Of a stretch of 64,000 nt of DNA, positions 8,035 through 15,075 are shown piece by piece. The first letter of the stretch is position 1; each line of letters opens with the position of its first letter. The position numbers were made by a program, and so were the translations under genes. Location of the stretch: contig JAJJOY010000008.1 in assembly GCA_021029595.1 (NCBI GenBank), positions 1 through 64,000 on the forward strand. The letters are read 5' to 3'. This stretch comes from Hominenteromicrobium mulieris (lineage in GTDB: Bacteria > Bacillota > Clostridia > Oscillospirales > Acutalibacteraceae). The notes beneath the pieces are model-generated. The model was not told the origin of the DNA and made no database searches. It was given only the letters and a program-made list of their open reading frames with translations.

Positions 8035-8393
8035 TGCAGCAGCTTGCAAACTTTATTGTAGACCATGACCCGATGATGGTTCTCCAGCGCACGCACGACA
8101 CAGTACGCTACATCCGGTGGGCGTGGAACAAGGATCATGCCGACCTCATTGATGAAGACGGACTTCGCCTGTTTCTCTGCGATGAACATCGCGGCGAGCT
8201 GACCGAGGAGCAGAAGGTTTTCGCCCGCCGATGCCGCGACGAGATGCGGAGCGTCTATGAGGAAATGTGCGTGCGCTTACTGCAACATGAGATCATGCTG
8301 GAGCGTGGCATGGTGCCGGACAGCAGCACCTACCGCAGCGTGTTCTGCACGGAAGGAGGTGATGCGCCATGGATGCTTGACCAAGCGGGATGA
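8031..8393 (+). CDS. Hypothetical helical protein of the element
   Basis: This 120-aa protein has an AAAAAGGAGG site and overlaps the upstream stop by 4 nt. It looks all-helical and soluble: MQQLANFIVDHDPMMVLQRTHDTVRYIRWAW, then an acidic and basic mix up to the C-terminus. No catalytic motif is recognised. Conserved position between an excisionase operon and integrase genes suggests a role in element maintenance, which is inference. Confidence 0.6.
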   Translation: MMQQLANFIVDHDPMMVLQRTHDTVRYIRWAWNKDHADLIDEDGLRLFLCDEHRGELTEEQKVFARRCRDEMRSVYEEMCVRLLQHEIMLERGMVPDSSTYRSVFCTEGGDAPWMLDQAG

Positions 8394-8455
8394 CCGAAAA
8401 TCGGACCGATTTGCCGCCGACGAAAGAAAAGCAGGAGAAAGGACCGGGGTCGTAA
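8390..8455 (+). CDS. Micro-ORF coupled to the previous gene
   Basis: A 21-codon frame, MTENRTDLPPTKEKQEKGPGS, starts at an ATGA overlap with the preceding stop. It has no separate ribosome site, so it would depend on coupling. It may be a remnant of a longer gene. Evidence for expression is weak. Confidence 0.3.
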   Translation: MTENRTDLPPTKEKQEKGPGS

Positions 8456-8474
8456 ACGCCTCGGTCCGTCCCAC

Positions 8475-8498
8475 AAATGCCCGCAGTGCGGGCATTTT
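8475..8498 (+). terminator. Intrinsic terminator
   Basis: A perfect 10-bp stem AAATGCCCGC/GCGGGCATTT with a 3-nt loop ends in TTTT. It closes the excisionase operon. The remaining 260 bp up to the integrase gene hold no gene that I can support. Confidence 0.7.
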
Positions 8499-8761
8499 CA
8501 AGGGTTTGTGACCGGGGACAGAGGAACGCTCCTTTCGGGAGTTTGTACCCTGTGGAACGCTCCAAGTTCCAGCTTCCTCAGTGTTTTCAAGGGTTTCCGC
8601 CGACGCTCTACCGGCCCCATGCCCCGATTTTGATCCAATTTACACCTAATTTGCACTTCAAAACGCAGAAAAAGAATTGAGAAAAGCAATAGCTATTTCC
8701 GCAAAAGTGTGGTAGTTGTTTGTGTTACAAAAAGAAAACGAATCCAAAGGAAGTGAAATAC

Positions 8762-9937
8762 ATGGCAAAACGAAGACCGGCCGGTGACGGCATGGTGCGC
8801 AGGCGAGAGGACGGACGCTGGGAGGGTCGCATCGTCATCGGCCACCGGGAAAACGGCGAGCCGCTGTTCCGTCATGTGTATGCCAAGACGCAAAAGGCTC
8901 TGCTGGACAAGCTGCACCAGAACATCGAGTGCTACCGCGATGTGGAGCTGACCGAGGACAGCTGGATGACGCTGGGCCAGTGGCTGGATCGATGGCTCAC
9001 GGAGTACAAGGCGGGTACGGTGCGGCCCGGTACCCTCGAGGGCTACCACCGCTACATCGAATACTACATCAAGCCGCAGCTGGGCGACAAGCAGATCTCC
9101 CTCCTCTCCCAGCAGGACATCCAGCGGATGTACCGCCGCCTGAAAACGGAGGGGCGCATCCGCGAGCACCCCGAGATGGGGCATCAGCTCTCCGACTCCA
9201 TGGTGCGCCACATTCACTCCACCCTCCACGCCGCGCTGAAGGACGCGGTGCAGGCACACGTCATTTCCAGAAATCCCACCGAAGGTACAACGGCGCCCAA
9301 ACCCAACTACAAGCCCAAGCGCATCCTGACCGGCGAGGAGCTGGATGCTTTCCGCGCGGTGGTGGAGCAGGACGAGGTGTGGTGGGACTTCTTCCAGACG
9401 GAGCTGATGACCGGCCTGCGCCGCGGCGAGATCTGCGGTCTGCAATGGAGCGACTTCGACGAGGAGAGCGGCATGCTGAAGGTGTGCCGCACCCTCCACG
9501 GCCAGCGGAAGGGCGAGTACACCGTCGGCGAAACCAAAACCGAGACGGGAACGCGCACGATTGTCCTGCCGCCGAGCACTGCGGAACTTCTGCGGAAGCG
9601 AAAAGAAACGGCAGTCAGCGAATGGATATTCCCGAATATCTATGAACCCGAAAAACCGATGCACCCCGACTATGCTTACCACCGATTAAAAACACTGTTA
9701 AAACAGGCGGAGCTTCCGCTGATTCGGTTCCACGATCTGCGCCACACCTTCGCCACTCACGCGCTGGCGGGCGGCGTGGATGCGAAAACCCTGTCGGGAA
9801 TCCTCGGGCATACCAACGCCAGCTTTACGCTGGACACCTACACCCATGTGACCACCGATATGCAGAGAAACGCTTCCACTATCGTGGGGAGCTTTATGGA
9901 TGAGATTATGCTTGAAGGAGATGATACCAATCGCTAA
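8762..9937 (+). CDS. Tyrosine recombinase / integrase 1 (Tn916-Int-like)
   Basis: This 391-aa site-specific recombinase starts at the ATG at 8762, behind AAAGGAAG; the longer frame upstream lacks a site. Residues 7-60 form an AP2-like arm-binding domain (DGRWEGRIVIGHRENG). Residues 65-165 are the SAM-like core-binding domain. The catalytic domain follows with R220 (TGLRRGE), K259, H324 and R327 (HDLRHTF), H350 (LGHTN) and nucleophile Y360. All active-site residues are present. It overlaps a second integrase by 38 nt. Confidence 0.9.
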   Translation: MAKRRPAGDGMVRRREDGRWEGRIVIGHRENGEPLFRHVYAKTQKALLDKLHQNIECYRDVELTEDSWMTLGQWLDRWLTEYKAGTVRPGTLEGYHRYIEYYIKPQLGDKQISLLSQQDIQRMYRRLKTEGRIREHPEMGHQLSDSMVRHIHSTLHAALKDAVQAHVISRNPTEGTTAPKPNYKPKRILTGEELDAFRAVVEQDEVWWDFFQTELMTGLRRGEICGLQWSDFDEESGMLKVCRTLHGQRKGEYTVGETKTETGTRTIVLPPSTAELLRKRKETAVSEWIFPNIYEPEKPMHPDYAYHRLKTLLKQAELPLIRFHDLRHTFATHALAGGVDAKTLSGILGHTNASFTLDTYTHVTTDMQRNASTIVGSFMDEIMLEGDDTNR

Positions 9938-11351
9938 AAAAAGAAAAAATGGCGAAGGGACACTTCGCCTGCGAAAAGACGGGCGGTGGGAAGGCCGTAT
10001 TGTGACCGATTACCGTGAGGACGGTCGGCCGATTACCAAGAATGTAACCGCAAAAACGAAAACGGAATGCTGTGAAAAGCTGGAAAAGCTGAAAGAGCGG
10101 TACGGTCGTCACACGGACAAAATCAAATCAGATATGCCGTTCGGGGATTGGATCGACTTCTGGTATCAGACCTACTGCCGACACACACTCCGCATTACCA
10201 CAAGAACCGACTATGAAAACCGCATTTACAATCATATCATTCCCGAAATCGGAAAAATTCCGCTGAACAAGCTGTCGCAATCCGATCTGCAGCAATTCTA
10301 CGCAAAGGAAAAGACAGACGGAAGAAAACTGCATGCAAAAACTTACGGAAAGGGACTTTCGGAAAGAACGATAAGGGGGATACATGCCAACTGCCGCACA
10401 GCTTTACAGCGGGCGGTGCAGGAGGGCTTAATTCGCACCAATCCCGCCGTCGGCTGTAAGCTGCCGCCGAAAAAAGCGCGGGAGATGCAGGTACTGACGC
10501 AAAATGAAATTATCCGGTTTCTGCATCAAGCAAAGGAAGAAGGCTATTATGAACTCTTTCTGCTGGAGCTCGGCACGGGGATGCGGCGCGGTGAGATATT
10601 GGCACTCAAATGGAGTGACCTGAACTTCAAAACAGGAGAGCTGCATATCGAACGGCAGGTATATATCATCAAGGCAGAGGTGATTATATCGGAGCCGAAA
10701 ACAAAAGCCTCGATACGCACCGTTATTCTGCCGCCGTCACTCTTGAAAACCCTTGTGGCGTATAAGGAAACGGTGGATTCGGAATGGATGTTTCCGTCAC
10801 CGACTGATAACGGCAGACCGAGAAATCCGTCATCGGTTAGAAAACGGTTACAACTGATCTTGGAACGGGCAGGCTGTAAAAAGGTGCGCTTTCACGATTT
10901 GCGTCACACATTTGCAACCATGGCGCTGGAGCACGGTATGGATGTGAAAACGCTCTCGGCAACCATAGGCCATGTGTCATCAGTAACCACGTTGGATATT
11001 TACAGCCATATCACCGATACTATGCAAAGGCAGGCGGCGGTGCATATAGACCGCAAAATCGGCGGCACAGACGCCCAAATGCCGACGATAGCGCGGGAGG
11101 AAAGGAAAGATACCTCCCCGGTCGAATTCACGCCGTACAAGCCCAAAATACGCAAGCCTGGGACGGGTTGTGTCACGATGATTAACGACCACCTGTATGA
11201 GGGACGGTACACACCAACCAATGCCTACGGCAAGCGGGAAAGTCATAATATCTACGCAAAAACAAGAGAAGAATGTGAAGAAAAGCTCGCGGAAATGATT
11301 GCAGAGGTTAAGGCGCAAATCAAGGCGGAAAAAGAAAAAATGACAGGGTGA
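9900..11351 (+). CDS. Tyrosine recombinase / integrase 2 with a C-terminal arm-binding-like extension
   Basis: This 483-aa recombinase has an N-terminal AP2-like domain (KDGRWEGRIVTDYREDG, about 26-43), a core-binding domain and a complete catalytic domain: R229 (TGMRRGE), K269, H332 and R335 (HDLRHTF), H358 and Y368. Residues about 418-465 add an extra module, GCVTMINDHLYEGRYTPTN then AKTREECEEKL. It echoes the N-terminal arm-binding domain (compare AKTKTECCEKL at 51-61). The start is uncertain: ATG 9900 lies inside integrase 1, while GAAGGAG at 9914-9920 sits too close to ATG 9921. The two integrases are probably translated in tandem. Confidence 0.88.
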   Translation: MRLCLKEMIPIAKKRKNGEGTLRLRKDGRWEGRIVTDYREDGRPITKNVTAKTKTECCEKLEKLKERYGRHTDKIKSDMPFGDWIDFWYQTYCRHTLRITTRTDYENRIYNHIIPEIGKIPLNKLSQSDLQQFYAKEKTDGRKLHAKTYGKGLSERTIRGIHANCRTALQRAVQEGLIRTNPAVGCKLPPKKAREMQVLTQNEIIRFLHQAKEEGYYELFLLELGTGMRRGEILALKWSDLNFKTGELHIERQVYIIKAEVIISEPKTKASIRTVILPPSLLKTLVAYKETVDSEWMFPSPTDNGRPRNPSSVRKRLQLILERAGCKKVRFHDLRHTFATMALEHGMDVKTLSATIGHVSSVTTLDIYSHITDTMQRQAAVHIDRKIGGTDAQMPTIAREERKDTSPVEFTPYKPKIRKPGTGCVTMINDHLYEGRYTPTNAYGKRESHNIYAKTREECEEKLAEMIAEVKAQIKAEKEKMTG

Positions 11352-11373
11352 CCGAAAAAATCACCCTGTCAAA
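11341..11373 (+). terminator. Intrinsic terminator of the integrase operon
   Basis: An 11-bp stem TGACAGGGTGA/TCACCCTGTCA includes the integrase stop codon and is followed by AAAATTT. The sequence can form the hairpin on both strands, so it may also end the convergent protease transcript. Confidence 0.65.
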
Positions 11374-11425
11374 ATTTGAGATGCAGTAGACAAAGAAATA
11401 GGTGCAGAAAACGATAATTTACATT

Positions 11426-12268
11426 TTACTGTTCGTGGGTTGGATCCAATATTTTTTCGAATTCTAATATCTCTGAAGATTTAATCGCAACTCCAAGATT
11501 AGTAGGTATGTTGACAATCGGCTTTGGGATATTTGGAACATTAGCGAAAGATAAAATGCCTTGGGCTGTATATTGAGGCCCTCCAAACAGTATTCCCAAA
11601 AGATAAATTCTGTTTCCCACTGTAATGCCTGATGGAGTAGCATAAGAACCTTGATTCATAATAAACACCGGAGAACCACTTGAACCAGGAAAACACGCCA
11701 TATCAAGTAAAATATGTTTTTGCCCTTGATAATCCTTTTTTGGGTGTGTAGCAGTAATGCCACGTCTAATAACAGGTTTATGATTATATTGATCTGAGAT
11801 ACCAATTGGATAGCCAATCATAACAATATCTTCGATTGCTGATAATTCATTTATTTTAGATTCTGTTGGGATTAAATCTGTTTCAAGTGGAATATAGAAA
11901 ATTTTTATATCAGTTTTAGCTAATTCATTAAGTGCTGGTCCTAATGGTAAGCAGCACAAATCAATATTTTTGTTAGGATGGGGAATCCACTTATTACCTG
12001 CACCTGAATAATTGAAAGAAAAGGATTCAGTATCTAAAGGTTTCCCGTTTTCATCTGCTTTACAAAACTCAAAAACAGTTCTTACACTGTTGTTTACTAC
12101 ATGATTATTTGTAATTAAAACTGGAATACAGGTTTTCTCTTCTGGTTTATTACATAAATTTACTATAAACCCTGTACCACTCCCAACTGAACCATCAGCA
12201 TATTGGCAGTTTATCAAAACAGTAGAATACGTAAGCATTTCTGAAATACTCATATTGCTTTCACTCAT
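11426..12268 (-). CDS. Trypsin-like serine protease (element cargo)
   Basis: This 280-aa protein starts at MSESNMSISEM, with TAGGAG nine bases upstream; the longer frame would run into the tRNA. It shows the chymotrypsin-fold triad: H56 (LITNNHVVNN), D103 (NKNIDLCCLPL) and S197 (FPGSSGSPVF). No signal peptide or PDZ domain is visible, so it probably acts in the cytoplasm. The gene is clearly more AT-rich than its neighbours, suggesting recent transfer. It sits between the integrases and the attachment-site tRNA, a common place for cargo. Trypsin-like proteases occur in several phage-defence systems; that role is possible here but not shown. Confidence 0.82.
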   Translation of the reverse strand: MSESNMSISEMLTYSTVLINCQYADGSVGSGTGFIVNLCNKPEEKTCIPVLITNNHVVNNSVRTVFEFCKADENGKPLDTESFSFNYSGAGNKWIPHPNKNIDLCCLPLGPALNELAKTDIKIFYIPLETDLIPTESKINELSAIEDIVMIGYPIGISDQYNHKPVIRRGITATHPKKDYQGQKHILLDMACFPGSSGSPVFIMNQGSYATPSGITVGNRIYLLGILFGGPQYTAQGILSFANVPNIPKPIVNIPTNLGVAIKSSEILEFEKILDPTHEQ

Positions 12269-12297
12269 TGGATTTACTCCTAAAATAAAAATAAGTA

Positions 12298-12328
12298 GCC
12301 GCCCCAAAAAAAGCTTTTTCGAGACGGC
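12298..12328 (-). terminator. Terminator of the tRNA-Pro transcript
   Basis: On the minus strand an 8-bp stem (GCCGUCUC with GGGGCGGC, including two G-U pairs) encloses a GAAAAAGCUUUUUUU loop. It is followed by a U-rich stretch three bases after the tRNA CCA end. Confidence 0.65.
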
Positions 12329-12330
12329 AT

Positions 12331-12406
12331 TGGTCGGAGTGGCGAGGCTCAAACTCGCGGCCTCCGCATCCCAAATGCGGCGCGCTATCAACTGCGCTAC
12401 ACCCCG
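12331..12406 (-). tRNA. tRNA-Pro (anticodon TGG), CCA encoded
   Basis: The minus strand folds as a full cloverleaf. The acceptor is CGGGGTG/CACTCCG with one G-T pair. The anticodon stem CCGCA/TGCGG holds the loop TTTGGGA (anticodon TGG). The T-arm contains GTTTGAG, the discriminator is A, and an encoded CCA occupies 12331-12333. Its anticodon stem and acceptor differ from the broken tRNA-Pro at 12559-12596, so the two are not simple copies. Confidence 0.93.
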
Positions 12407-12420
12407 ATAGTTATTAAATT

Positions 12421-12454
12421 GTGGTCGTGTAAGTGGTCAAATCTGTGGTCAAAC
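12421..12454 (+). repeat. Three short direct repeats GTGGTC(AAA)
   Basis: GTGGTCGTG (12421), GTGGTCAA (12433) and GTGGTCAAAC (12445) repeat at 12-bp spacing between the intact tRNA-Pro and the broken one. They could be recombinase arm sites at the element boundary, or the decayed 3' end of an older integrase gene. Confidence 0.5.
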
Positions 12455-12558
12455 ACATTTTTGACTGCTTTTTTTCATTTTCCGAACCGCCCGAAATACG
12501 CACGGTTGAAGGGTTTTCGGCGGCTTTCGCTTTCGTGCGGTGCGAACACCGTCTATGC

Positions 12559-12596
12559 TCCCAAACCAAGCGCGCTACCATCTGCGCTACACCTCG
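12559..12596 (-). pseudogene. Truncated tRNA-Pro (5' half), candidate attachment site
   Basis: The minus strand reads as a good tRNA-Pro from the 5' end through the D-arm and the anticodon stem CTTGG and loop TTTGGGA. Similarity then stops abruptly: the next bases GCATA cannot pair with CTTGG and no T-arm follows. The break exactly at the anticodon loop is where tyrosine recombinases often cross over. Confidence 0.75.
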
Positions 12597-12687
12597 GTGT
12601 TCCGTTTTAAAAGCGGGCGTGTCCCATAAAACGTATTATACCCCAGAGGGGGAGAAAATGTCAAGTATCGGTGCGTGCAAAAACGCG

Positions 12688-12716
12688 TTGACAAACCCGG
12701 CGCGGTATGGTACAGT
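12688..12716 (+). promoter_or_regulatory. Sigma-A promoter for the leader RNA and nucleotidyltransferase-fold gene
   Basis: TTGACA (12688-12693), a 17-bp spacer and TACAGT (12711-12716). Transcription would begin near 12723, about 180 nt before the coding start. Confidence 0.75.
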
Positions 12717-12722
12717 AAACGC

Positions 12723-12872
12723 GCAGACACGCAATTCGACCATTCGCGCGCGTCTGCCGGGTCAACCGAAAAATAATGACGGATGCGAAATCTTCCGCAT
12801 GAATGGCAAAGCTGCCGAACCGCGCGTTCGGGGCTTATGCTGCTCGTGCCGGAAGATTTTTTGTTTTCCGGC
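12723..12872 (+). ncRNA. Structured leader RNA or small RNA of unknown class
   Basis: Predicted pairings include GCAGAC/GTCTGC at the 5' end, CCGAAC/GTTCGG in the middle and GCCGGAA/TTCCGGC (12848-12872). AAATCTTCCG (12788-12797) is exactly complementary to CGGAAGATTT (12850-12859), which runs into six T. That long stem would act as a terminator and excludes both the small ATGCG/CGCAT hairpin and the 12848-12872 hairpin. This looks like an attenuator or a free RNA of about 140 nt. It does not match a riboswitch class I know. Confidence 0.5.
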
Positions 12873-12902
12873 GGGCAGACGAAAACATAAGGGGTGTCCA
12901 AA

Positions 12903-13370
12903 ATGAACGAAGAAAAATGGAAGCTGTTTTTAGAGGTCGCGCGCACGCTGAACTGCCGCGGAGCAACGCCGCTTTTGTACGGCTCGCTCGGGCTGTGGCA
13001 CCGCACAGGCGAGGCGATTTTCGCCGATGACATCGACGTCCTGCTTCCGGAAACGTGGCTTTCCGAGCAGTGGAGCGCGTTTCAAACCCTGCTGCAAGCG
13101 GAGGATTGGCGCCTGATCGACGCGCACGAGCACACGTTTGAAAAACGTGGCGTGCACTGCTCCTTTGCCGCGCTAGAGGAGCTCGAGACCTTCGCCGGAG
13201 TTCCGATTTCTGAGATCGAAACGCGCGCGGAAAGCGGCGCAAAGTACCGTCTGCTCTCCGTAAAACAGTACCTCGCCGTCTACAAAGCCTCCGCAAAAGA
13301 CGGCTACCGCGTGAACACCCGCGGCAAAAAAGACGCGGAGAAAATCGCGCTGCTGGAAAAATTGGTGTAA
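12903..13370 (+). CDS. Nucleotidyltransferase-fold protein
   Basis: This 155-aa protein starts at ATG 12903, after AAGGGG; a GTG nine bases earlier is an alternative. The N-terminus has a YGSLGLWHRTG motif followed by DDIDVLLP (about 40-47), the G-S and DxD pattern of the polymerase-beta nucleotidyltransferase fold. Homologues in Firmicutes are small, stand-alone and often mislabelled phosphoribosylanthranilate isomerase. The substrate is unknown. It has its own promoter and a long structured leader, so it may be regulated by attenuation. It ends in a bidirectional terminator. Confidence 0.65.
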   Translation: MNEEKWKLFLEVARTLNCRGATPLLYGSLGLWHRTGEAIFADDIDVLLPETWLSEQWSAFQTLLQAEDWRLIDAHEHTFEKRGVHCSFAALEELETFAGVPISEIETRAESGAKYRLLSVKQYLAVYKASAKDGYRVNTRGKKDAEKIALLEKLV

Positions 13371-13409
13371 AAAAGGAACTCTCTGCATCATCGCGGGGAG
13401 TTCCTTTTT
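13371..13409. terminator. Bidirectional intrinsic terminator
   Basis: AAAAGGAACTC pairs with GAGTTCCTTTT (11 bp), flanked by A-runs and T-runs on both strands. It separates the plus-strand nucleotidyltransferase gene from the end of the minus-strand toxin/ubiquitin-like operon. Confidence 0.8.
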
Positions 13410-13455
13410 AAAACACATGCGTGGGAATCTTCTTGTTACTGAAAAAATAGGGCGG

Positions 13456-14526
13456 TCATGGTTTAAGCTTCACCACAACCACCCCGCCGCGCTGTTCTGC
13501 GGTGCAAAAGCCGCTTTGCGCTAAGACCTCGTTTATCGGCACAAAGCCGTTTGAAATCGGCGTGCCGCACGGAATGCGGTACGTTTTTCCGCCGAGCACA
13601 ATGTGCAGCGTGTCTTCGAGCAGCTCACACCCGCCGCCGAGCAGGGTGAGGAGCGGCAAAAGGCGCACGCAGCCGTTTTGCAGCACAGGTTCGTCAAACA
13701 GCATCGGGACGCCGCCGATCTCGGCCTTGAACGGGTTGTTCGCGAACAGCAAAACGGTCTTAGCTTGCAGGCGGTTTTCGAGGGTCTGCACATTTTGAAA
13801 CAGCGCGGGGCTTTGCGCTACTTCGTCCCAGCGGTGCAGTTCGCGAAAGGGAAGATCATCTGGCGGCGTAAACGTGTTCGGCGTCGTTTTGCGGTGCAGG
13901 CCGAATGTGAAATCCACCTGGTGCCATGCGCCGTTCGGCGCCCATACCGCGTTCCACGCGTGCGGGCCCCAATCCGTACCGGAGTAGCCTTCGCCGCAAA
14001 CGTACCGCGCCAAAATGCCAAGGTGCGGCAAAATCACCATGGAAAGCGCGGCGATTGCCTGACACACGCCCTGCCGCGTCTGCAAAAGCCCCACAGCGGC
14101 GTGGTCGCGCGTAGCACCGGTCTTTTTGTAGACGAAAAAGCGTTTCAGCCAGCTTTGATAAGCCGCAATCACCTGAAAGAAGTCTGTGTTTTCCGGCAGA
14201 CCGCGCTTTATGCTCTCCGCAATATCCGCCGCAATGCACCGCAGGTCGTTTACCTCTTTGCCGGTGCTCATGTACCGCGCGTTGACCGTCACGGTCAGCG
14301 TTCGCTTTGCAAAGTCGTGCACGTAGCGCGTGTTTGTTTTCAGCATTTGCGCACACGGAAACGATGAAAGCGTCATGCAGCTTTTCACGGCTTTTTTGGC
14401 GTTTTCCATGGGCTCTGCGCCAAAAAGCGAAGCAGGGCAGCTCAGTGAAAAATCACGCAGAAGCGCGTTTTCCGCCATCATCATGGCAGATAGAAAGCCG
14501 TCTGCGGATTTTGGAAAGAATTTCAT
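13456..14526 (-). CDS. Transglutaminase-like protein
   Basis: This 356-aa protein contains a papain-fold transglutaminase core with C155 (RQGVCQAIA), H179 (GPHAWNAVW) and D195 (WHQVDFTFG), in the usual Cys-His-Asp order. The region after 250 looks like a copper-amine-oxidase N-terminal-type domain (LGGKTYRIPCGTPISNGFVPINEVL), often found on surface proteins. No signal peptide is visible. It is the last gene of the operon and overlaps the upstream gene by 4 nt. It could be a secreted cross-linking or peptidase effector, or a processing enzyme for the system; the sequence does not decide. Confidence 0.78.
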   Translation of the reverse strand: MKFFPKSADGFLSAMMMAENALLRDFSLSCPASLFGAEPMENAKKAVKSCMTLSSFPCAQMLKTNTRYVHDFAKRTLTVTVNARYMSTGKEVNDLRCIAADIAESIKRGLPENTDFFQVIAAYQSWLKRFFVYKKTGATRDHAAVGLLQTRQGVCQAIAALSMVILPHLGILARYVCGEGYSGTDWGPHAWNAVWAPNGAWHQVDFTFGLHRKTTPNTFTPPDDLPFRELHRWDEVAQSPALFQNVQTLENRLQAKTVLLFANNPFKAEIGGVPMLFDEPVLQNGCVRLLPLLTLLGGGCELLEDTLHIVLGGKTYRIPCGTPISNGFVPINEVLAQSGFCTAEQRGGVVVVKLKP

Positions 14527-15065
14527 GCGTTTCCCTCCGTTTTCAGCATGTCAAGGCGGTCTAAAAGGTCAAGCTTTGCGGTGATGTGCTTTTTGAGCGC
14601 GCGGGGCGATAAAATCTCTCCTGTCAGCCAAACGCCTTTCAGCGTCTCTTCGCGGCTTTCGAGCGCCCAGCGGATGAACTCCGCCGTGTCAATCCCCATA
14701 GGCTCAAAGTTCAGCGCGCCCGGGGAGAGAAAAAGCATCTCGCCGCGCTTTGCAATCGCAGTATCGATGCGGGAGACGGCGAAAAGGCCGCCGTCTGCAA
14801 GGTCGCCGAGGAAAAGCAACTCAGAAAACGGCTTGTTGTCTTTTGTGTTGCGGGCGAAAAGCTGCCCCCCGCCGTAAAGATGCAGCAGGCCGCCCGCACA
14901 GGAGACCGTTTCGCAGTGGCGAACGAGAATGCCGAGCATGGAATCCGGCAGAATGCGAAACGCTTCTGCGGCGTTATGGCCCGCGCCGTATTCCGCCGCC
15001 GAAACGGTAAGAAATGCGCGGTTTTCTCTTAAAAGGTCTGTGAAAATCTTAGTGTTCGGGGTCAT
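14523..15065 (-). CDS. Probable immunity protein (SMI1/KNR4- or DUF2625-like)
   Basis: This 180-aa soluble protein has LLFLGDLADGGLFAVSR in the middle and LFLSPGALNFEPMGIDTAEFIRWALE later. The spacing of a G-G-hydrophobic strand, an 'L-F-x-P' strand and an F-x-x-W-A-L helix resembles SUKH/DUF2625 immunity proteins. It lies 10 bp downstream of a nuclease-toxin gene, the usual place for its immunity gene, and overlaps the transglutaminase gene. The family call is tentative; the immunity role is inferred from context. Confidence 0.55.
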   Translation of the reverse strand: MTPNTKIFTDLLRENRAFLTVSAAEYGAGHNAAEAFRILPDSMLGILVRHCETVSCAGGLLHLYGGGQLFARNTKDNKPFSELLFLGDLADGGLFAVSRIDTAIAKRGEMLFLSPGALNFEPMGIDTAEFIRWALESREETLKGVWLTGEILSPRALKKHITAKLDLLDRLDMLKTEGNA

Positions 15066-15075
15066 AGTTTTCTCC

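Noticed and set aside
12433-12906. 157-aa plus-strand open frame across the tRNA boundary
   Set aside because: It runs through the broken tRNA, the promoter and the structured leader, has no ribosome site and shows no protein-like sequence.
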